A stretch of DNA of 64,000 nt from Catonia carolina (Eukaryota; Arthropoda; Insecta; Hemiptera; Achilidae). Numbering within the stretch: the first letter of the stretch is position 1; each line of letters starts with the position of its first letter. The DNA lies in contig JAQMRL010000005.1 of NCBI GenBank assembly GCA_035578175.1, forward strand, positions 56,029,722 through 56,093,721. The letters run 5' to 3'. A model generated the notes under the pieces. It saw only the letters and a list, made by a program, of their open reading frames with translations, was not told the DNA's origin and made no database searches. Shown piece by piece: positions 1 to 10,329 of the stretch. A program made the position numbers and the translations under genes.

Positions 1-1
1 C

Positions 2-424
2 AAAGAAATCTACAAACTAATCCCCCCACTAACAAATAATAACTTTAGAAAGAAAAAAATATCATTCCTAGCACACATACTCAGAGTTGAAAAGTCCAGA
101 CTTGTGAACCAGCTGATCAACCATTTTTGGAATAAGGTGTTGAAACCTAGGTGGCTGAAGGAGGTACAGGATGTGAAGGAACTTGGAATCATTAAACAAG
201 ACCTGCTAACAAAATCAGCTAAGTACAACCAACTAGTCAAGACTAATATGGTAACATTCGAACCAAAAACCAAAAGAGTGTACAACAGGGTGTTTACCGA
301 CGAAGACCGGAAACAGAGATTGGAACTTTTTAAGAATTTGTGGGCCAAACGAAAAGAAACAACGCTTAGGAGAGCGCGCTTTTCAAAGAAACCCAACACT
401 GAAAGAGACCTAAACTTGAACTAG
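2..424 (+). mobile_element. LINE reverse-transcriptase C-terminal fragment
   Basis: The frame is open from base 2 to a stop at 422-424 and has no real start, so it is the truncated end of a longer ORF beginning before the window. The peptide shows the tail typical of insect non-LTR reverse transcriptases: a 'KEIYKLI' stretch, then 'KKISFLAHILRVEKSRL' (the usual ISFxGHxxRM block), then 'WLKEVQDVKELGI' (the usual W-x-EVxxDLxELGI block). It ends in a Lys/Arg-rich tail. A degenerate relative of the same region lies at 11300-12240. The frame is intact over ~140 codons, so this copy is fairly young. Family assignment rests on motif recognition only; I do not know the clade. Confidence 0.75.
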
Positions 425-1104
425 AGTGATCCTATGAGGTCTCAAAAAAAGTAAGGGCACTGCATAATAACAAAAAATAATAATATCATAAAATACTGAT
501 TTAGAAAATCATAGAAAGTGGTTTATTAGATTAATAGTAGGCTATATACATTACTATTTGATATTTTATATTCGTTCAATTTGAAATTTATATATGATTA
601 TGCTTTGTATGAATAGAAAGTAATACTAATTCAGTACTAATGTTTAAACATATAGAAGTATGGCATGTTTGGAATTTAATGATAATAAAACTAAGGTTGG
701 GTGTGGTTACATCAGGTTAGGTTAACTTTACGATATGAATTTAATACTATATAGAGTTCCAGTTATAGTAAATCTAGACTAGAGTAGCATTCTGTCGAGA
801 GCAAAAGTAAAAAAGTGTATAAAGGAGTGCTTTAAATGGCAGTCAGTTTACTCTCGTTTCAAACTGGACTTGATTATATTAAGTTGATTCCAATAGTTGT
901 AGAGACAGGTTAGTTATAGATGTTAACTGTTTTAGAAGAAAGCAGTTTTAAAGCATACTACATAGTTGTAGTATGTTGAGAATTGAATACTACTTCTGGT
1001 ATTCGTAGTGTATATTTTATACTAGATTTCTAGTATACTTATGTATGCATGTGTGTTCGTGTGTGTTTGTAGTTGTACCCTAAACATACTTCAATAGTGT
1101 ATTG

Positions 1105-1137
<33 letters not shown>

Positions 1138-1553
1138 TTTATTCAGGGCATAACTTGTACGACTTGTATTTGTAGAACAATATATTTTTTTAATATTTTA
1201 CTTTAATAAGTTCCTCTCATTTCAATTGTTTATAAACTTGTTATTGACCCGCTTCTTCACCTTCTCCTTCCAATTGTTTATCCTTTTCTTCTTTTACTCT
1301 TTCTTCTCTACTTCAGAAACTTACTTTTATACATTACATTGTGATTCCGTTTTAAAATCTTGATTCAAGACTTTTTAAATCTTCGTAAATGGAGGGCTTT
1401 CAACAAAATAATGGAAAATTGTATTTTTTCTGCCATAATATATGTGGTTACTCCACATAATGAGATGAAACATTCTGGTGATGATCTTTCCCAATGTATT
1501 TCAACATATCATTGTCTGCAGTACCATCTGGTATTAAAAGTATGCCAAAATAT
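425..1553. other. AT-rich intergenic DNA with (TA)n
   Basis: No coding signal is recognised. A (TA)n microsatellite spans about 1107-1136. The open frame at 1360-1644 has no recognisable domain, runs into the LTR that starts at 1554 and is considered spurious. Confidence 0.6.
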
Positions 1554-2260
1554 TGTGACAATATCTAAAGAGAATGTGGGTTTGAGAATTTTCAAGGAAG
1601 ACCGAGAGATTAAGAATGTTAACGCAAATAATAAGAGTAATTAATAGGGTTTTCCGAGAAATAGTTAGAAATATTATGTGTAATATAAATGGTCTTTTTT
1701 TAGTAAAGGTAGCTATTGTTGTACAGGTATTGTGAGAGCCGGGTACCTATTTAGATAATTGGCTTTTTTGTAACACTTTCTATTCAATCCTAATTTGTTT
1801 ACAGTTGTTGAGATTTATCCAGAAGCCGTAGAAGGAATTTTATATTTTTATTATTGTGTCGAAAATCTGTCTTTCTCAAAATCTCAATTAGTCCACCTAT
1901 GTAAGCAGCCAGTTTGTTTACGGTCAGTTTAGTTTTCGATTTGTCTGTGATCCAGTGAGCAAATTGGGTAGTGCGAACAGTGCGTTAGAAAAGGTCGACG
2001 TTACTGTGAATTACTGTCTATTGTCTAACGTTTATTTATTCTGTATCATTTTTGTAAGTAGTAGTTAGTAAACTGGTTAAGTTTATTTATTGTTATTAGT
2101 TACTTTTAATTAAGCTTAGTTTGTTATTTGTTATAAGTAATTTACTTGTACATTTTAGACACTTAATTTAGTTGTAATAACTACTTGAATTTTAAACTAT
2201 AGTGTGTAAATTAATTAATTTACCCAGATCCCGAAACGGACCTTAGAGATAAGTGTCACA
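1554..2260. mobile_element. Solo LTR, family 1, copy 1
   Basis: A 707-bp block begins TGTGACAATATC and ends AAGTGTCACA, so its ends form the TG...CA inverted repeat typical of LTRs. It is flanked by ATAT at 1550-1553 and again at 2261-2264, a 4-bp target duplication. A diverged second copy lies at 16011-16684, with matching blocks in the same order (a TATTTAGATAAT-GGCT block near 1750, a TATTGTCTAACG block near 2020, CCAGATCCC near the end). No internal coding region is attached, so it is a solo LTR left by recombination. Superfamily is undetermined; 4-6 bp duplications suit Ty3/gypsy or BEL/Pao. Confidence 0.75.
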
Positions 2261-2930
2261 ATATTTTACAATCTGCTACGAAAAAAACAAAATACGTATA
2301 TAAAGAAATGTAATAAAATATTATATTCCTATGAAAGTACACTGAGTAAAGAATCATTGGATTACGAATAACTTAGGTAAACATTGAATTTAAAAAATAA
2401 ATAGAAAAAAATATTTATGTTTTTGTACGCTGGGTTAAACAAAGTTCTACTTTATCAAAGTCCGGTTAATGAGGATTGATTGTAATTATAGATTCATCAC
2501 AGAAATACAATCGGTAACAAAAAATCAAAAGAAATTAACGATACTAAAAATACGAATAAAAAGAATTTAAATAACGTAACATTAAATGAAAAAAATAAGG
2601 CAAATCAAAGAAGGTTAAAATAATTGATAAATAATTGGTTAATAATTACTTTTAATTACAAGGAGAAAAGAAAATTAAAGCCAGCTAATTATTAAAAATG
2701 GTCGTTTAATTCTTTTTAACAAAATCATAATAAACATAACAGTAGACTGTAATTCAACTAGGGTTGAGTTAAAATAAAAACATTTGTATAAGATTAAATA
2801 TATGTAATATAAAAAAAATTACTGTTCTTTTTACTTTAGTAACAAAATTTAAAAAATGAAATACCATTTTTAAAAGCTAGTAGTTTTGATATTAGAAGTA
2901 TACTGCAAGTTAGCTATTTAAAACTGATTT
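2261..2930. other. Gene-free AT-rich DNA
   Basis: Very AT-rich sequence with short homopolymer runs. I see no coding potential, RNA gene or shared repeat. Confidence 0.6.
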
Positions 2931-2934
2931 TCGG

Positions 2935-3195
2935 AGACGAAAGTTCCTGGTTGAAATCCTAGTAAAAGTAGTTGTTAGTTTTATTCGGATTTGAATACTA
3001 GACAGTGGTTACCGGTGTTCTATAATGGTTGGGGTTCAATTAACCATATTCTCTCAGGAATGGTCGGTCTGGGTCTGTACACGACTGTTTCTCATTTACA
3101 CGTCATACATATCATCCTCATCTCATTGGGCCATGGGGTTGCTTATTGTTCTGAATTGAACAGATTGCAACGTACACATATCAGGTATAAAATAC
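2935..3195 (+). mobile_element. tRNA-derived SINE, family C, copy 1
   Basis: The 5' part holds a B-box-like 'CCTGGTTGAAATCC' near 2946. A body shared with copies at 30311-30510 (-), 31636-31945 (-), 46545-46685 (-) and 47062-47262 (+) follows. Common landmarks are GGTTGGGGTT, CTCTCAGGAATGGTCGG, a CATTTACACGTCATACA block and the 3' block ATTGAACAGATTGCAACG. A SINE of family A follows in opposite orientation. The short open frame inside it (2991-3275) has no homology signal and is not a gene. Confidence 0.7.
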
Positions 3196-3204
3196 TTTTT
3201 TTTG

Positions 3205-3363
3205 TTTTACATCTGACTGTTTTGCAATTGCTGCTATTGCAGACGGTTAGAAGAATGATACATGAAGATGAGTGATGAAAAAATGCCAGACCTGACCGGG
3301 ATTCGGATCCGGGACCCCGGCGTAGAAGCCAGTTGCGTTAACCACTACGCCAACGGGCCGGGA
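3205..3363 (-). mobile_element. tRNA-derived SINE, family A, copy 1
   Basis: On the minus strand this begins with a tRNA-like head: an A-box-like TGGCGTAGTGGTTAAC, then a B-box region 'GGATCCGAATCCCGG'. It continues with GGTCTGGCATTTTTTCATCA and a 3' part containing GCAGCAATTGCAAAACAGTC. The same order occurs at 7724-7890 and 62650-62815. It does not fold into a complete tRNA, because acceptor pairing is absent, so it is a SINE and not a tRNA gene. Confidence 0.8.
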
Positions 3364-3397
3364 TAAAATAAATAAATAAATAAAACAAGTATAATGG

Positions 3398-3530
3398 GCC
3401 GCCTCCATAGCGTAGTGGTAGTGCGCTGGCCTACCACGCGGAGGTCCCGGGTTCGATCCCCGGCTAGGGTCTGGAAATTATCACAAATCATGACCCAATG
3501 TTTCATAACCTACAGTAGTCGCTAATGACC
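3398..3530 (+). mobile_element. tRNA-derived SINE, family B, free copy
   Basis: The tRNA-like head is GCCTCCATAGCGTAGTGGTA (A-box region) and CCCGGGTTCGATCCCCGG (B box and T arm, 5-bp stem). The tail, TCTGGAAATT then CATAACCTACAGTAGTCGCTAATGACC, recurs in the copy embedded in the MITE at 33758-34331 and, in part, in the hybrid at 7046-7335. This copy lies outside any MITE, so the family is independent of it. Confidence 0.75.
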
Positions 3531-3635
3531 AAGCGGGCTGGTGATAGAAAGAGAGGGAGTGAGAGAGAGGGAGATTGGGGCGGAGTGGGAGGGGAGAGGC
3601 GGCTGGTAAATTTATAAGAAAGAAACAATTTTGTT

Positions 3636-4078
3636 GGTGGAAATTTTTTAAATTGTCATCTATCATTTTCCGGTGTCCGTCCTTCCATCCTTCAACCCAG
3701 ATGTCAGAAACTACAAGAGATAACAGCAAACGGTTTTTGGATTCGTAATCTATACAAAAAATTAGTGAGCCTGAACAGGAAGTGCCCCAAAACCGGAAGT
3801 CCAGAAATCAGAGTCTGAATTTGGAAACAAAAATATTCGTTATTCGATTCCTCTTAAAGAGTAGATACAGAAATCATTGGGTTTGAAGTTCCGGTTTTGA
3901 ATAAGTGGACCAAAACCGGAAGTCAAAAAATCAGAGTCAGAATTCAGAAACAAAAATAACATCATTCGATTCCTCTCAAAGAGTAGATTCTGAATTCACT
4001 ATGGTTTTTCTCATACGTCAGAGGTAAGTATTTAAAAAAAATGGCACTAGCCATGAGACGTCTCATGAAAGGGATATT
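3636..4078 (+). repeat. Repeat of ~121-bp CCGGAAGT units, copy 1
   Basis: After a leader (TTGTCATCTATCATTTTC, then CAGAAACTAC near 3705) come about two units. Each unit contains CCAAAACCGGAAGTC, AAATCAGAGTC, ATTCGATTCCTCT and AAGAGTAGAT. It ends at CCATGAGACGTCTCATGAAA. The family recurs with more units at 8800-9390 (+) and 38525-39205 (-). No coding capacity is visible, and terminal inverted repeats are not evident. Confidence 0.7.
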
Positions 4079-4559
4079 TTTATTTTAAATTCTATATAGT
4101 ACTTTACCGTTTCCTGAACTACTTATATATTAATTTATATCGTTTAGAAAATAATACAAAACGTTTTAAAATGATCGATTTTTCTGAAGTACCGACCTAT
4201 CTTCTTAAACTACTAATAAAATAAAAATGTAAGAGCACTACCTCGTCTATTTCTACATAAAATAGTTCAGTAAATTGTACACTTGACCTTTTATAGTTAC
4301 TGAATACAAAGAAAAATATTTTAGAAAAAGAAATAAACGAAGTAAGTGGTTTCTCAAATGTTCAGCATGATGGTAGATAAAGAATAAAATGTGTGACATA
4401 GAAAATACATTATGAACTAGAGTACAATATTTAAATTAAAATATGGAACGAGAAAATATAATCAATGAGAAAAAACAGTTCCCTTAAAATTTATAAGAAA
4501 ATCTGGAGCAGAAAGTGTTCAGTATGAAATAATATTAGGAGAGTAAAATATTATCATCA

Positions 4560-4975
4560 TTAATCATTGTTTAGTGATCAACAGCCGAAAGCCTGGTTTG
4601 AACTCTAGAGGTTTTACTAAGTAAAACGAGGAGTGAGGTGGTTTACCTTTGCCTTCTTCACTGAGTACAAAATTAGCCTATCCTTATCAGCATGCCAGGT
4701 CGTCCGAAAAGCATCTACTTTGCCCCTGTAAACGACACCTTTACTTCATTCACCACAGGGTCTGGCTGTATAATGAATTTAATTATACTTTCAGAAGAGA
4801 TAACTCTGACTAAAATGTCTTTTACACATCTATCTCTTCTGTTCTTAAATAATTCAGTCATTTATAATTGGCTGACCACGTGATAAGAAACAGAACTATT
4901 TTCGGTAGCCCTGGAACTAGCAGATAGAGTACAAATAATTTAACACTCCACCTGCCTGTTATGAGCATCGTCACA
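4560..4975 (-). mobile_element. Repeat D (~400-bp retroposon), copy 1
   Basis: On the minus strand it runs from the 5' block CAGGCAGGTGGAGTGTTAAA to the 3' block TTTCGGCTGTTGATCAC, through ATAGTTCTGTTTCTTATCAC, GAGTTATCTCTTCTG and CCTCTAGAGTTCAAACC. At least nine copies occur in the window. Retroposon nature is supported by the truncated copy at 35347-35683, which has an 11-bp target duplication and an AAC-rich 3' end. Confidence 0.8.
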
Positions 4976-5054
4976 ACTCATTGAAGATAAAATGAAATTT
5001 TCTTTCGAAAAAGGTTTGGGAAGAATTTGAAATTTGAAAACATAACCCTTACAA

Positions 5055-5232
5055 TACCGTCCGCAAGGAGTACGGTCGTTGGGTAGACCAAAAAGAAGAT
5101 GGATAGAAGCTGGAACAGACGATGTGCCTAATACGTAAAGGAGGAGGAAAGGAGAAAGAGGAGGAGGAGGAGGAAGAGGAGGAAGAGGAGGAAGAGGAGG
5201 AAGAGGACGAAGAAGAAGAAGAAGAAGACCTA
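5055..5232 (+). mobile_element. LINE 3' end with (GAR)n tail
   Basis: The segment starting CCGTCCGCAAGGAGTACGG parallels the end of the LINE fragment at 17830-18140 (the GRP-x-KRW block, then AGATGCCTAAT), here as GATGTGCCTAATACG. It then enters a (GGA/GAA)n purine tract at about 5140-5228. LINEs of this type often end in short GAA repeats. The serine-rich open frame on the opposite strand is only the translation of this microsatellite. Confidence 0.55.
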
Positions 5233-5394
5233 AAATGGCGGTCGATCAAAATTTATTTATGATCATTATTTTCTGTCATGCCTAATTCGATAAACGTATC
5301 AAGTGATAAGAAGTTGTCAGTTAACTATACTAGATTGAGTTAGGAGTGAAGAACTTCTGAAAACGTTAACAAAACATTTTTGTTAATTGAAAAA

Positions 5395-5610
5395 TGGCAA
5401 CATTATCTGTAACGGCCATCTTCGAAGAATGGAGAAAAACTGGTTGCCCCAGGAGATTTGGCTATGGGTTCCAGCTTGACGGAAGACGAAAAGAATACCC
5501 AGAAAGGAGTGAACGGATGATTTCATAAGAGCTGTGGAGAGGACGGGCCGCTGCCGACGGGCAGCGGGCCTAAGAGATGAAGATGTTTCCAATGCAAATT
5601 AATGGCTTTT
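5395..5610 (+). other. Unrecognised GC-richer block
   Basis: Higher GC than its surroundings, including GGACGGGCCGCTGCCGACGGGC near 5541. The plus frame from 5394 runs about 45 codons before a stop and the minus frame gives 69 codons; neither resembles a known family. It may be the remnant of a TE ORF or an exon. No splice-site pair was convincing. Confidence 0.25.
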
Positions 5611-5676
5611 GGGTTGTAGAAATAGCCTTGAGTTGAACAACAGCCGCTATTTATGATAATAATTACATTTTTAAAT

Positions 5677-5747
5677 CCTTAGCTGGGAATTGAACTGCGA
5701 CCGTTCGCTTTGCAGTACAGCTTACATACCTACAATACTATACTTCC
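5677..5747 (-). pseudogene. tRNA-like sequence (SINE head or tRNA pseudogene)
   Basis: The minus strand reads TATTGTAGGTATGTAAGC, a degenerate A box, and then CGGTCGCAGTTCAATTCCC, resembling a B box and T arm. Acceptor-stem pairing is not evident. It is not part of families A, B or C. Confidence 0.35.
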
Positions 5748-6449
5748 TACAGTTTTTAGAAACTTCCAGCAAAACGTTTAAATAATAGTTAATGTATTGT
5801 CCACAGTAATTCAAATAAAAATAAATATATTGAGTAAAACCGTATACAATATTATAACAGTACACTTGTTCAGTTATAAAGTTACTTCTGCGGTGTTCAG
5901 TTATTTATTATTATTATTATTTATTTATAAAATGCTACTTTATGTGTATGACAAAACGTTACTACAAACCAAAATTTCCCACTTTATCTATTCAAGTGTA
6001 AACAATGTGAGAAAATAAAATTGTATTTTTATATTTAAAACAATAAATCATTCAACAGGAAGTTGGTTATGTTTTACAGGATCGGATATTGCATTTTTCT
6101 TTTTATATTCCTGTGGGATCCATCTATGATCCGACCACAATAAGAAAATTTTCTCGTTAGTTTTTTATGTATTTTTTGAATTATATTTTAAAATTTTATT
6201 GGTGTTTTTATTTTTACTGAGAAAAGAAAATTGTAATAACTTTTTGTGTTATGTACAAACATTCTTTTCCGTATTTATTTTTTATCAACATTAATATATT
6301 TTAGAGATTATAGAACGTACATGAATTTTTTATTAAAATTAAAATTATTCTAATTATTTTTTATAAAATGTAAAACAGTTTCATTGTTATTGTTTAATTT
6401 TACTAAATTTTTTTTCAACATTATTTTTTATTTGTTCGTGTTACTTACT

Positions 6450-6850
6450 GCCAATGACGGACAGGTGGAGTGTCAAATTATTTACACTCAATCTGTTCGT
6501 TGCATGGCTAAAATAAATAGTTCTGTTTCTTATCACATGGTCAGCCAATTAAATGACAGAATCATTTAAGAACAGAAGAGGTAGAGGTGCAAAAGACACT
6601 AATCAGAGTTATCTCCTCTGAAAGTAATGAATTTCATTGTACAGCCAGACCCTGTGGTGAATGAAGTGAAGGTATCGTTTGCAGAGTGGAAAATATGTGC
6701 TTTTCAGAGGGCCCGGCATGCTGATAAGCGTACTTTTCCACTCAGTGAGGAAGGCACCGGTAAACCACCTCACTCCTTGTTTTACTTAGTAAAACCTCTA
6801 CAGGTTCAAACCAGCCTTTTGGCTGATGACCTAAACAACAACGTGTTACT
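6450..6850 (+). mobile_element. Repeat D, copy 2, full length
   Basis: Runs from GACAGGTGGAGTGTCAAA through ATAGTTCTGTTTCTTATCAC and GAGTTATCTCCTCTG to CTGATGACCTAAACAACAAC. It is very similar to the truncated copy at 35347-35683; both share the GAGTGGAAAATATGTGC variant, so they belong to one subfamily. The open frame at 6627-6857 lies wholly inside it, and a near-identical frame recurs in the 35.4-kb copy because of that shared origin. Confidence 0.8.
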
Positions 6851-7045
6851 TAAATAACTACTAATGAGATAGATGGTTAAATGTGGCTTGAACGACTTAC
6901 AGAAGATGATAACTCACATGACATTTCATATTTTTAAGCGAGTGCATGTGTGTACTGTAGTTTATGTAAAAATTATATCACTGTTATTTACATAATGTGG
7001 TTAATTGTATGTTAATCCTGTAATAAATTTCCCCTCCATTTTATT

Positions 7046-7335
7046 TTAACACTTTCAGTACCAACGTCCGGAAAACAGGACTTCGACATCTTTTACGTAT
7101 TTATAACCTCCGGTTTACCGGACACCCGTAAGTTATGCATTAAGTGCCAACGTTCGGATAACCGAACATTTCCAAAAAAACTTTTAAATAAAAATTATGG
7201 AATGATATATTTTGAAACCGCCTCCGTGGCGTAGTGACTAGCGCGCTAGCCTACAAATCGAAAGGTCCCGGGTTCGATTCTCGGCTAGGGTCTGAAAATT
7301 TTAACACGTTAAAACCACCGTTAAGGCGTGCGCTC
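7046..7335 (+). mobile_element. MITE-SINE hybrid, copy 1, right end lost
   Basis: Starts at TTAA (7046-7049) followed by CACTTTCAGTACC and GTCCGGAAAACAGGAC. It continues for ~170 bp parallel to 33758-33925 and then enters a tRNA-derived SINE B head at about 7218 (GCCTCCGTGGCGTAGTGACT and GGTCCCGGGTTCGATTC). The junction between MITE and SINE is at the same place as in the 33.8-kb copy. The right terminal inverted repeat is not found downstream, so this copy is truncated or rearranged. Confidence 0.65.
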
Positions 7336-7389
7336 TACTTTGTACAGCAATTCAGAATACAGCTCACATATATTTCAGAGCATAGGCAA

Positions 7390-7615
7390 TATTTAACTAG
7401 CTTCGTGGGAACCGTCACCGACGGTTAAAGCGCTAGTAAAACATGTTTTACGTGTTAGTTAAACATGTTTTATTTTACTAGCTCTAGTAGGGGAGAAAAG
7501 ATCACGTGATTGACTAGCCCTAGTAAAGTAGCTCGGTGTGAAATGTTGCTAGTTACTAAAAAAGCTGTTAGAACTAGCAGCTAGTAAATTAGCGTCGTGA
7601 GAATAGGACTTAAAA
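7390..7615. repeat. Cluster of CTAG-centred motifs and palindrome
   Basis: CTAGTA, CTAGCT and related words recur about ten times. Near-direct copies TAGCTTCGTGGGAA (about 7395) and TAGCGTCGTGAGAA (about 7591) flank the cluster. Inside, TAGTAAAACATGTTTTAC and GTTAAACATGTTTTATTT form an imperfect inverted repeat around 7433-7482. No known family recognised. Confidence 0.4.
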
Positions 7616-7723
7616 TTTTTTTATTTAATATTTCTTATTGGCCAAATATTTTGTATAATAAAGGAAAACTATTTTCCCTATAGAAATAAGTTACGCTTGC
7701 CATACTAAATACGCATGCCAAAC

Positions 7724-7890
7724 ACCCGTTGACGTAGTGTTTAGCGCAACTGGCTTCTACACCGGGGTCCCGGGTTCAATTCCCGGTCAGGTCTGGCATT
7801 TTTTCATCACTCATCTTCATGTATCATCCTTCTCATCGTCTGCATTAGCAGCAATCGAAAAATATCCAGACGTTAAACCAAAGAAAAAAG
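7724..7890 (+). mobile_element. tRNA-derived SINE, family A, copy 2
   Basis: CCCGTTGACGTAGTGTTTAG (A-box region), GGTCCCGGGTTCAATTCCC (B box), GGTCTGGCATTTTTTCATCA, and a 3' part with GCATTAGCAGCAATCG and CCAGACGTTAAACC. It matches the minus-strand copy at 3205-3363 in order and spacing. Confidence 0.8.
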
Positions 7891-8799
7891 CCATACTGAT
7901 ATTTTTCTATCTCTACTCATAAACAACTTTTATAGCGTTTAAAATTAAAGAAAGTTTATGTTCAACAAAAAATGTATCGAAACTATCAATATTTACTAAG
8001 TATTTAAAAAGAAGAAACAAGAAAAGAAAATATTGTATTTATTTGTTACAACGTTAATGTATTCTTTAAATGGTAATGTATTCAACCGGCGGCGGCAGAT
8101 TGTTTTTGTGATGTACCTTATGAGAAATGTACAGGAAGCTTCAAAAACATTTTGTATTTTTACAATGTTTTAATAGGTTTGCTAAATCAATTTTGTTTTC
8201 GCCATTATGGTTTGAAGTTTGTGAATGGTAGACTTATGAAAATTGATCGTTCTAAGATAAATAATTTCATAAATGTTAATCGTTGTTAGTAATTTTCTGG
8301 AAAAATATAAAATGCACAAATTAGTGTTTATTAAGCAACATTTAAAAAAAAAGTTAAATGTTTTAGTGCCAAATTTGAAATTATTTTCAATTTCCTGAAA
8401 TATAAATTGTAAAATTAAACCAAGAATATTCATAAATAAAAATTGTTTATTTGGTCCATACTTTAGCCATATTTTTATTCCGGAAAAACCGTACTCATAA
8501 AAAATGTATTGGAATATAGGCTAATATAACATATTATTGTGAGACTAATATTTTGTTACTGAAATTCAGTCCTTGGGTTGATTTATCTTTAAGCTAAGTA
8601 CTAAAAGTAATTTCTTATAAATAGTAATTTTTTATCAATTTAGTTAGAAGACACGGTTATTTACCCAAAGAAAAGTATAATAAAAGTATCATCAGGATTG
8701 CACATAAAGAATACAGAAATCTTCTATCATCTGTTTAAAACAACATAAAAATCGCATTACTGCTGCTTCAGAAAAAATATATATTGATGGCAATTTTCA

Positions 8800-9390
8800 A
8801 AATTTTGTCATCTATCATTTTGTTTTGTCTGTCCATCCGTTAGTCACACCCAGATCTCAGAAACTACGAGAGCAAAAAAAAGGTTTTATATAGGATAATG
8901 GTAATCTACACAAAAATTTAGTGAACGGTAAATGGGTTTTAGGTTCCAATTTTGACCGGAAGTGGCTCAAAAGCGGAAGTCAAAAAACCAAAGTCGGAAT
9001 TTGAAAATAAAAATAGTTATTAGATTTTTCTTAAAGAGTAGATGTAAAATTATTGAGCTGAAATTTCGGTTTCGACCGAAAATGGCCCAAAACCAGAAGT
9101 CAAGAAATCAAAGTCGGAATTCGAAACAAAAATAGTCTCATTCGATTCTTCTTAAAGAGTAGATATAGAAATCATTAGGTTTAAGTTCAGGTTTTGACCA
9201 GAAGTGATCCAAAACCGGAAGTCAAAAAATTAAAGTTTGAATTTGGAACCAAAAATACTGACATTCGATTCCTCTTAAAAAGTAGATACAGAAATAACTA
9301 CTGGTTTTTGTAAAAGTAAAAGATAAGCCTTTTAGAATGTCTATCAGCCATGAGACGTCGCTTCATGAAAGGGATTTTTTTGATAATTTT
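8800..9390 (+). repeat. Repeat of ~121-bp CCGGAAGT units, copy 2
   Basis: The same leader (GTCATCTATCATTTTG) precedes about three units, with CCAAAACCGGAAGTC-like motifs near 8968, 9088 and 9210. It ends at CCATGAGACGTCGCTTCATG. It has one unit more than the 3.6-kb copy, so unit number varies between copies. Confidence 0.7.
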
Positions 9391-9539
9391 ATCCGGAAAA
9401 ATTGATGCGTTATACAAATTAATTAGTTAAATCATATTGTTTTGTTGTTAGGTTAAACAGCCACAAAGATTTTTTGAGTATCTACCAAAAATTCTTTTTA
9501 GTAAAATACGGAAGTAGATGAAATAAGTATATGGAAACA

Positions 9540-9780
9540 TCTTACCAGAAGAAAAAATAGGCTAGTGGGGGATATCTTAAGACATCCCCAGGTATTGCGC
9601 TATAAATAATGGAAGTTAATATTGATGGAGTGAATTGTAGTGGGAGGCAAAGGTTAGCATATTTAAAGAAAATTACAAAAGATGTAGGGTGTTTCAGGTA
9701 TGAAGATATACACAAGATAGAGCAGCTTGGAAACTGCATCAAACCAGTCGAGAGACTGATGACAAAAACAGAATTAAAAT
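9540..9780 (+). mobile_element. LINE 3' end (RT C-terminal tail), copy 1
   Basis: The frame around 9609-9775 shows 'GVNCSGRQRLAYLKKITKDVGC', matching the GRxRLxYxxQIxxDVGC block of insect LINE RTs. It closes with a 3' segment GTCGAGAGACTGATGA shared in reverse with 39825-39850 and, more distantly, 24879. Upstream at 9540, 'CCAGAAGAAAAAATAGGCTAG' corresponds to the LPxRRxxRLxGH block. It is a 5'-truncated insertion. Confidence 0.6.
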
Positions 9781-10094
9781 TGTATACTATTTTCTTTCTT
9801 ATTAGTATTAAAAATATGTCACCTTAGTAATCAAAATAATAATAATAATAAAAATCAAATCAGTGTCGTCATCTTCTACAAATGACTATCCAAATTGTAG
9901 CGGCAGCTACAGCGCATGTTAACTATATTATTTTTACAGTAAAAATTAACCAAGCCGTTAGTCTGCAGATCAGATATTAACCTGTACATGACTAACACTA
10001 AAATTATTTATTATTGTTACATTATTTACCAAGATCAGTCAATTCCTACAAGTACTGAATAGCAAGCACTGCAAGCCGGCAACGGTAAAACACC

Positions 10095-10325
10095 AACACT
10101 AACCAACAATTCTTACAAGTGAATCAACATCAGTTATGTCATTGAGCCAATCTTTAACCTTTCTTGAAAATATTAACATGTTTAATCTATTTTTAATTTC
10201 AATAGGCAACAGATTAAAACACTTTGGACCGAAATAAACAAAAATTTTAGCAAAAAAGGATTTATTACCTTTGGGTCATACAAAAAGTTGTTGGCTTGAA
10301 ACTCTAGTTCTGTGATATAAGTTTT
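10095..10325 (-). mobile_element. Degenerate LINE RT C-terminus
   Basis: The minus-strand translation includes 'GPKCFNLLPIEIKN' and 'FSRKVKDWLND', which resemble the ...G.KLYN.LP.EIK......FK.KLK.WL... tail of CR1/jockey-type reverse transcriptases. A stop lies upstream in the same frame. Assignment is by motif resemblance only. Confidence 0.45.
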
Positions 10326-10329
10326 CAGT

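Noticed and set aside
1107..1136. (TA)n as a regulatory or origin element
   Set aside because: An ordinary microsatellite with no associated structure.
1360..1644. 94-residue open frame
   Set aside because: It crosses the start of a solo LTR, lacks any recognisable domain and shows no splice or promoter support.
3398..3472. Possible functional tRNA gene
   Set aside because: Good B box and T stem, but no acceptor-stem pairing and a conserved SINE tail; it belongs to SINE family B. The same applies to 7218-7293, 7724-7795, 33925-34000 and 62650-62720.
5049..5249. Serine-rich open frame on the minus strand
   Set aside because: Translation of the purine-rich (GGA/GAA)n LINE tail, with no other content.
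6627..6857. Near-identical 76-84-residue frames at 6.6 and 35.5 kb suggesting a conserved small protein
   Set aside because: Both lie within repeat D copies of one subfamily; similarity comes from the repeat and not from protein conservation.
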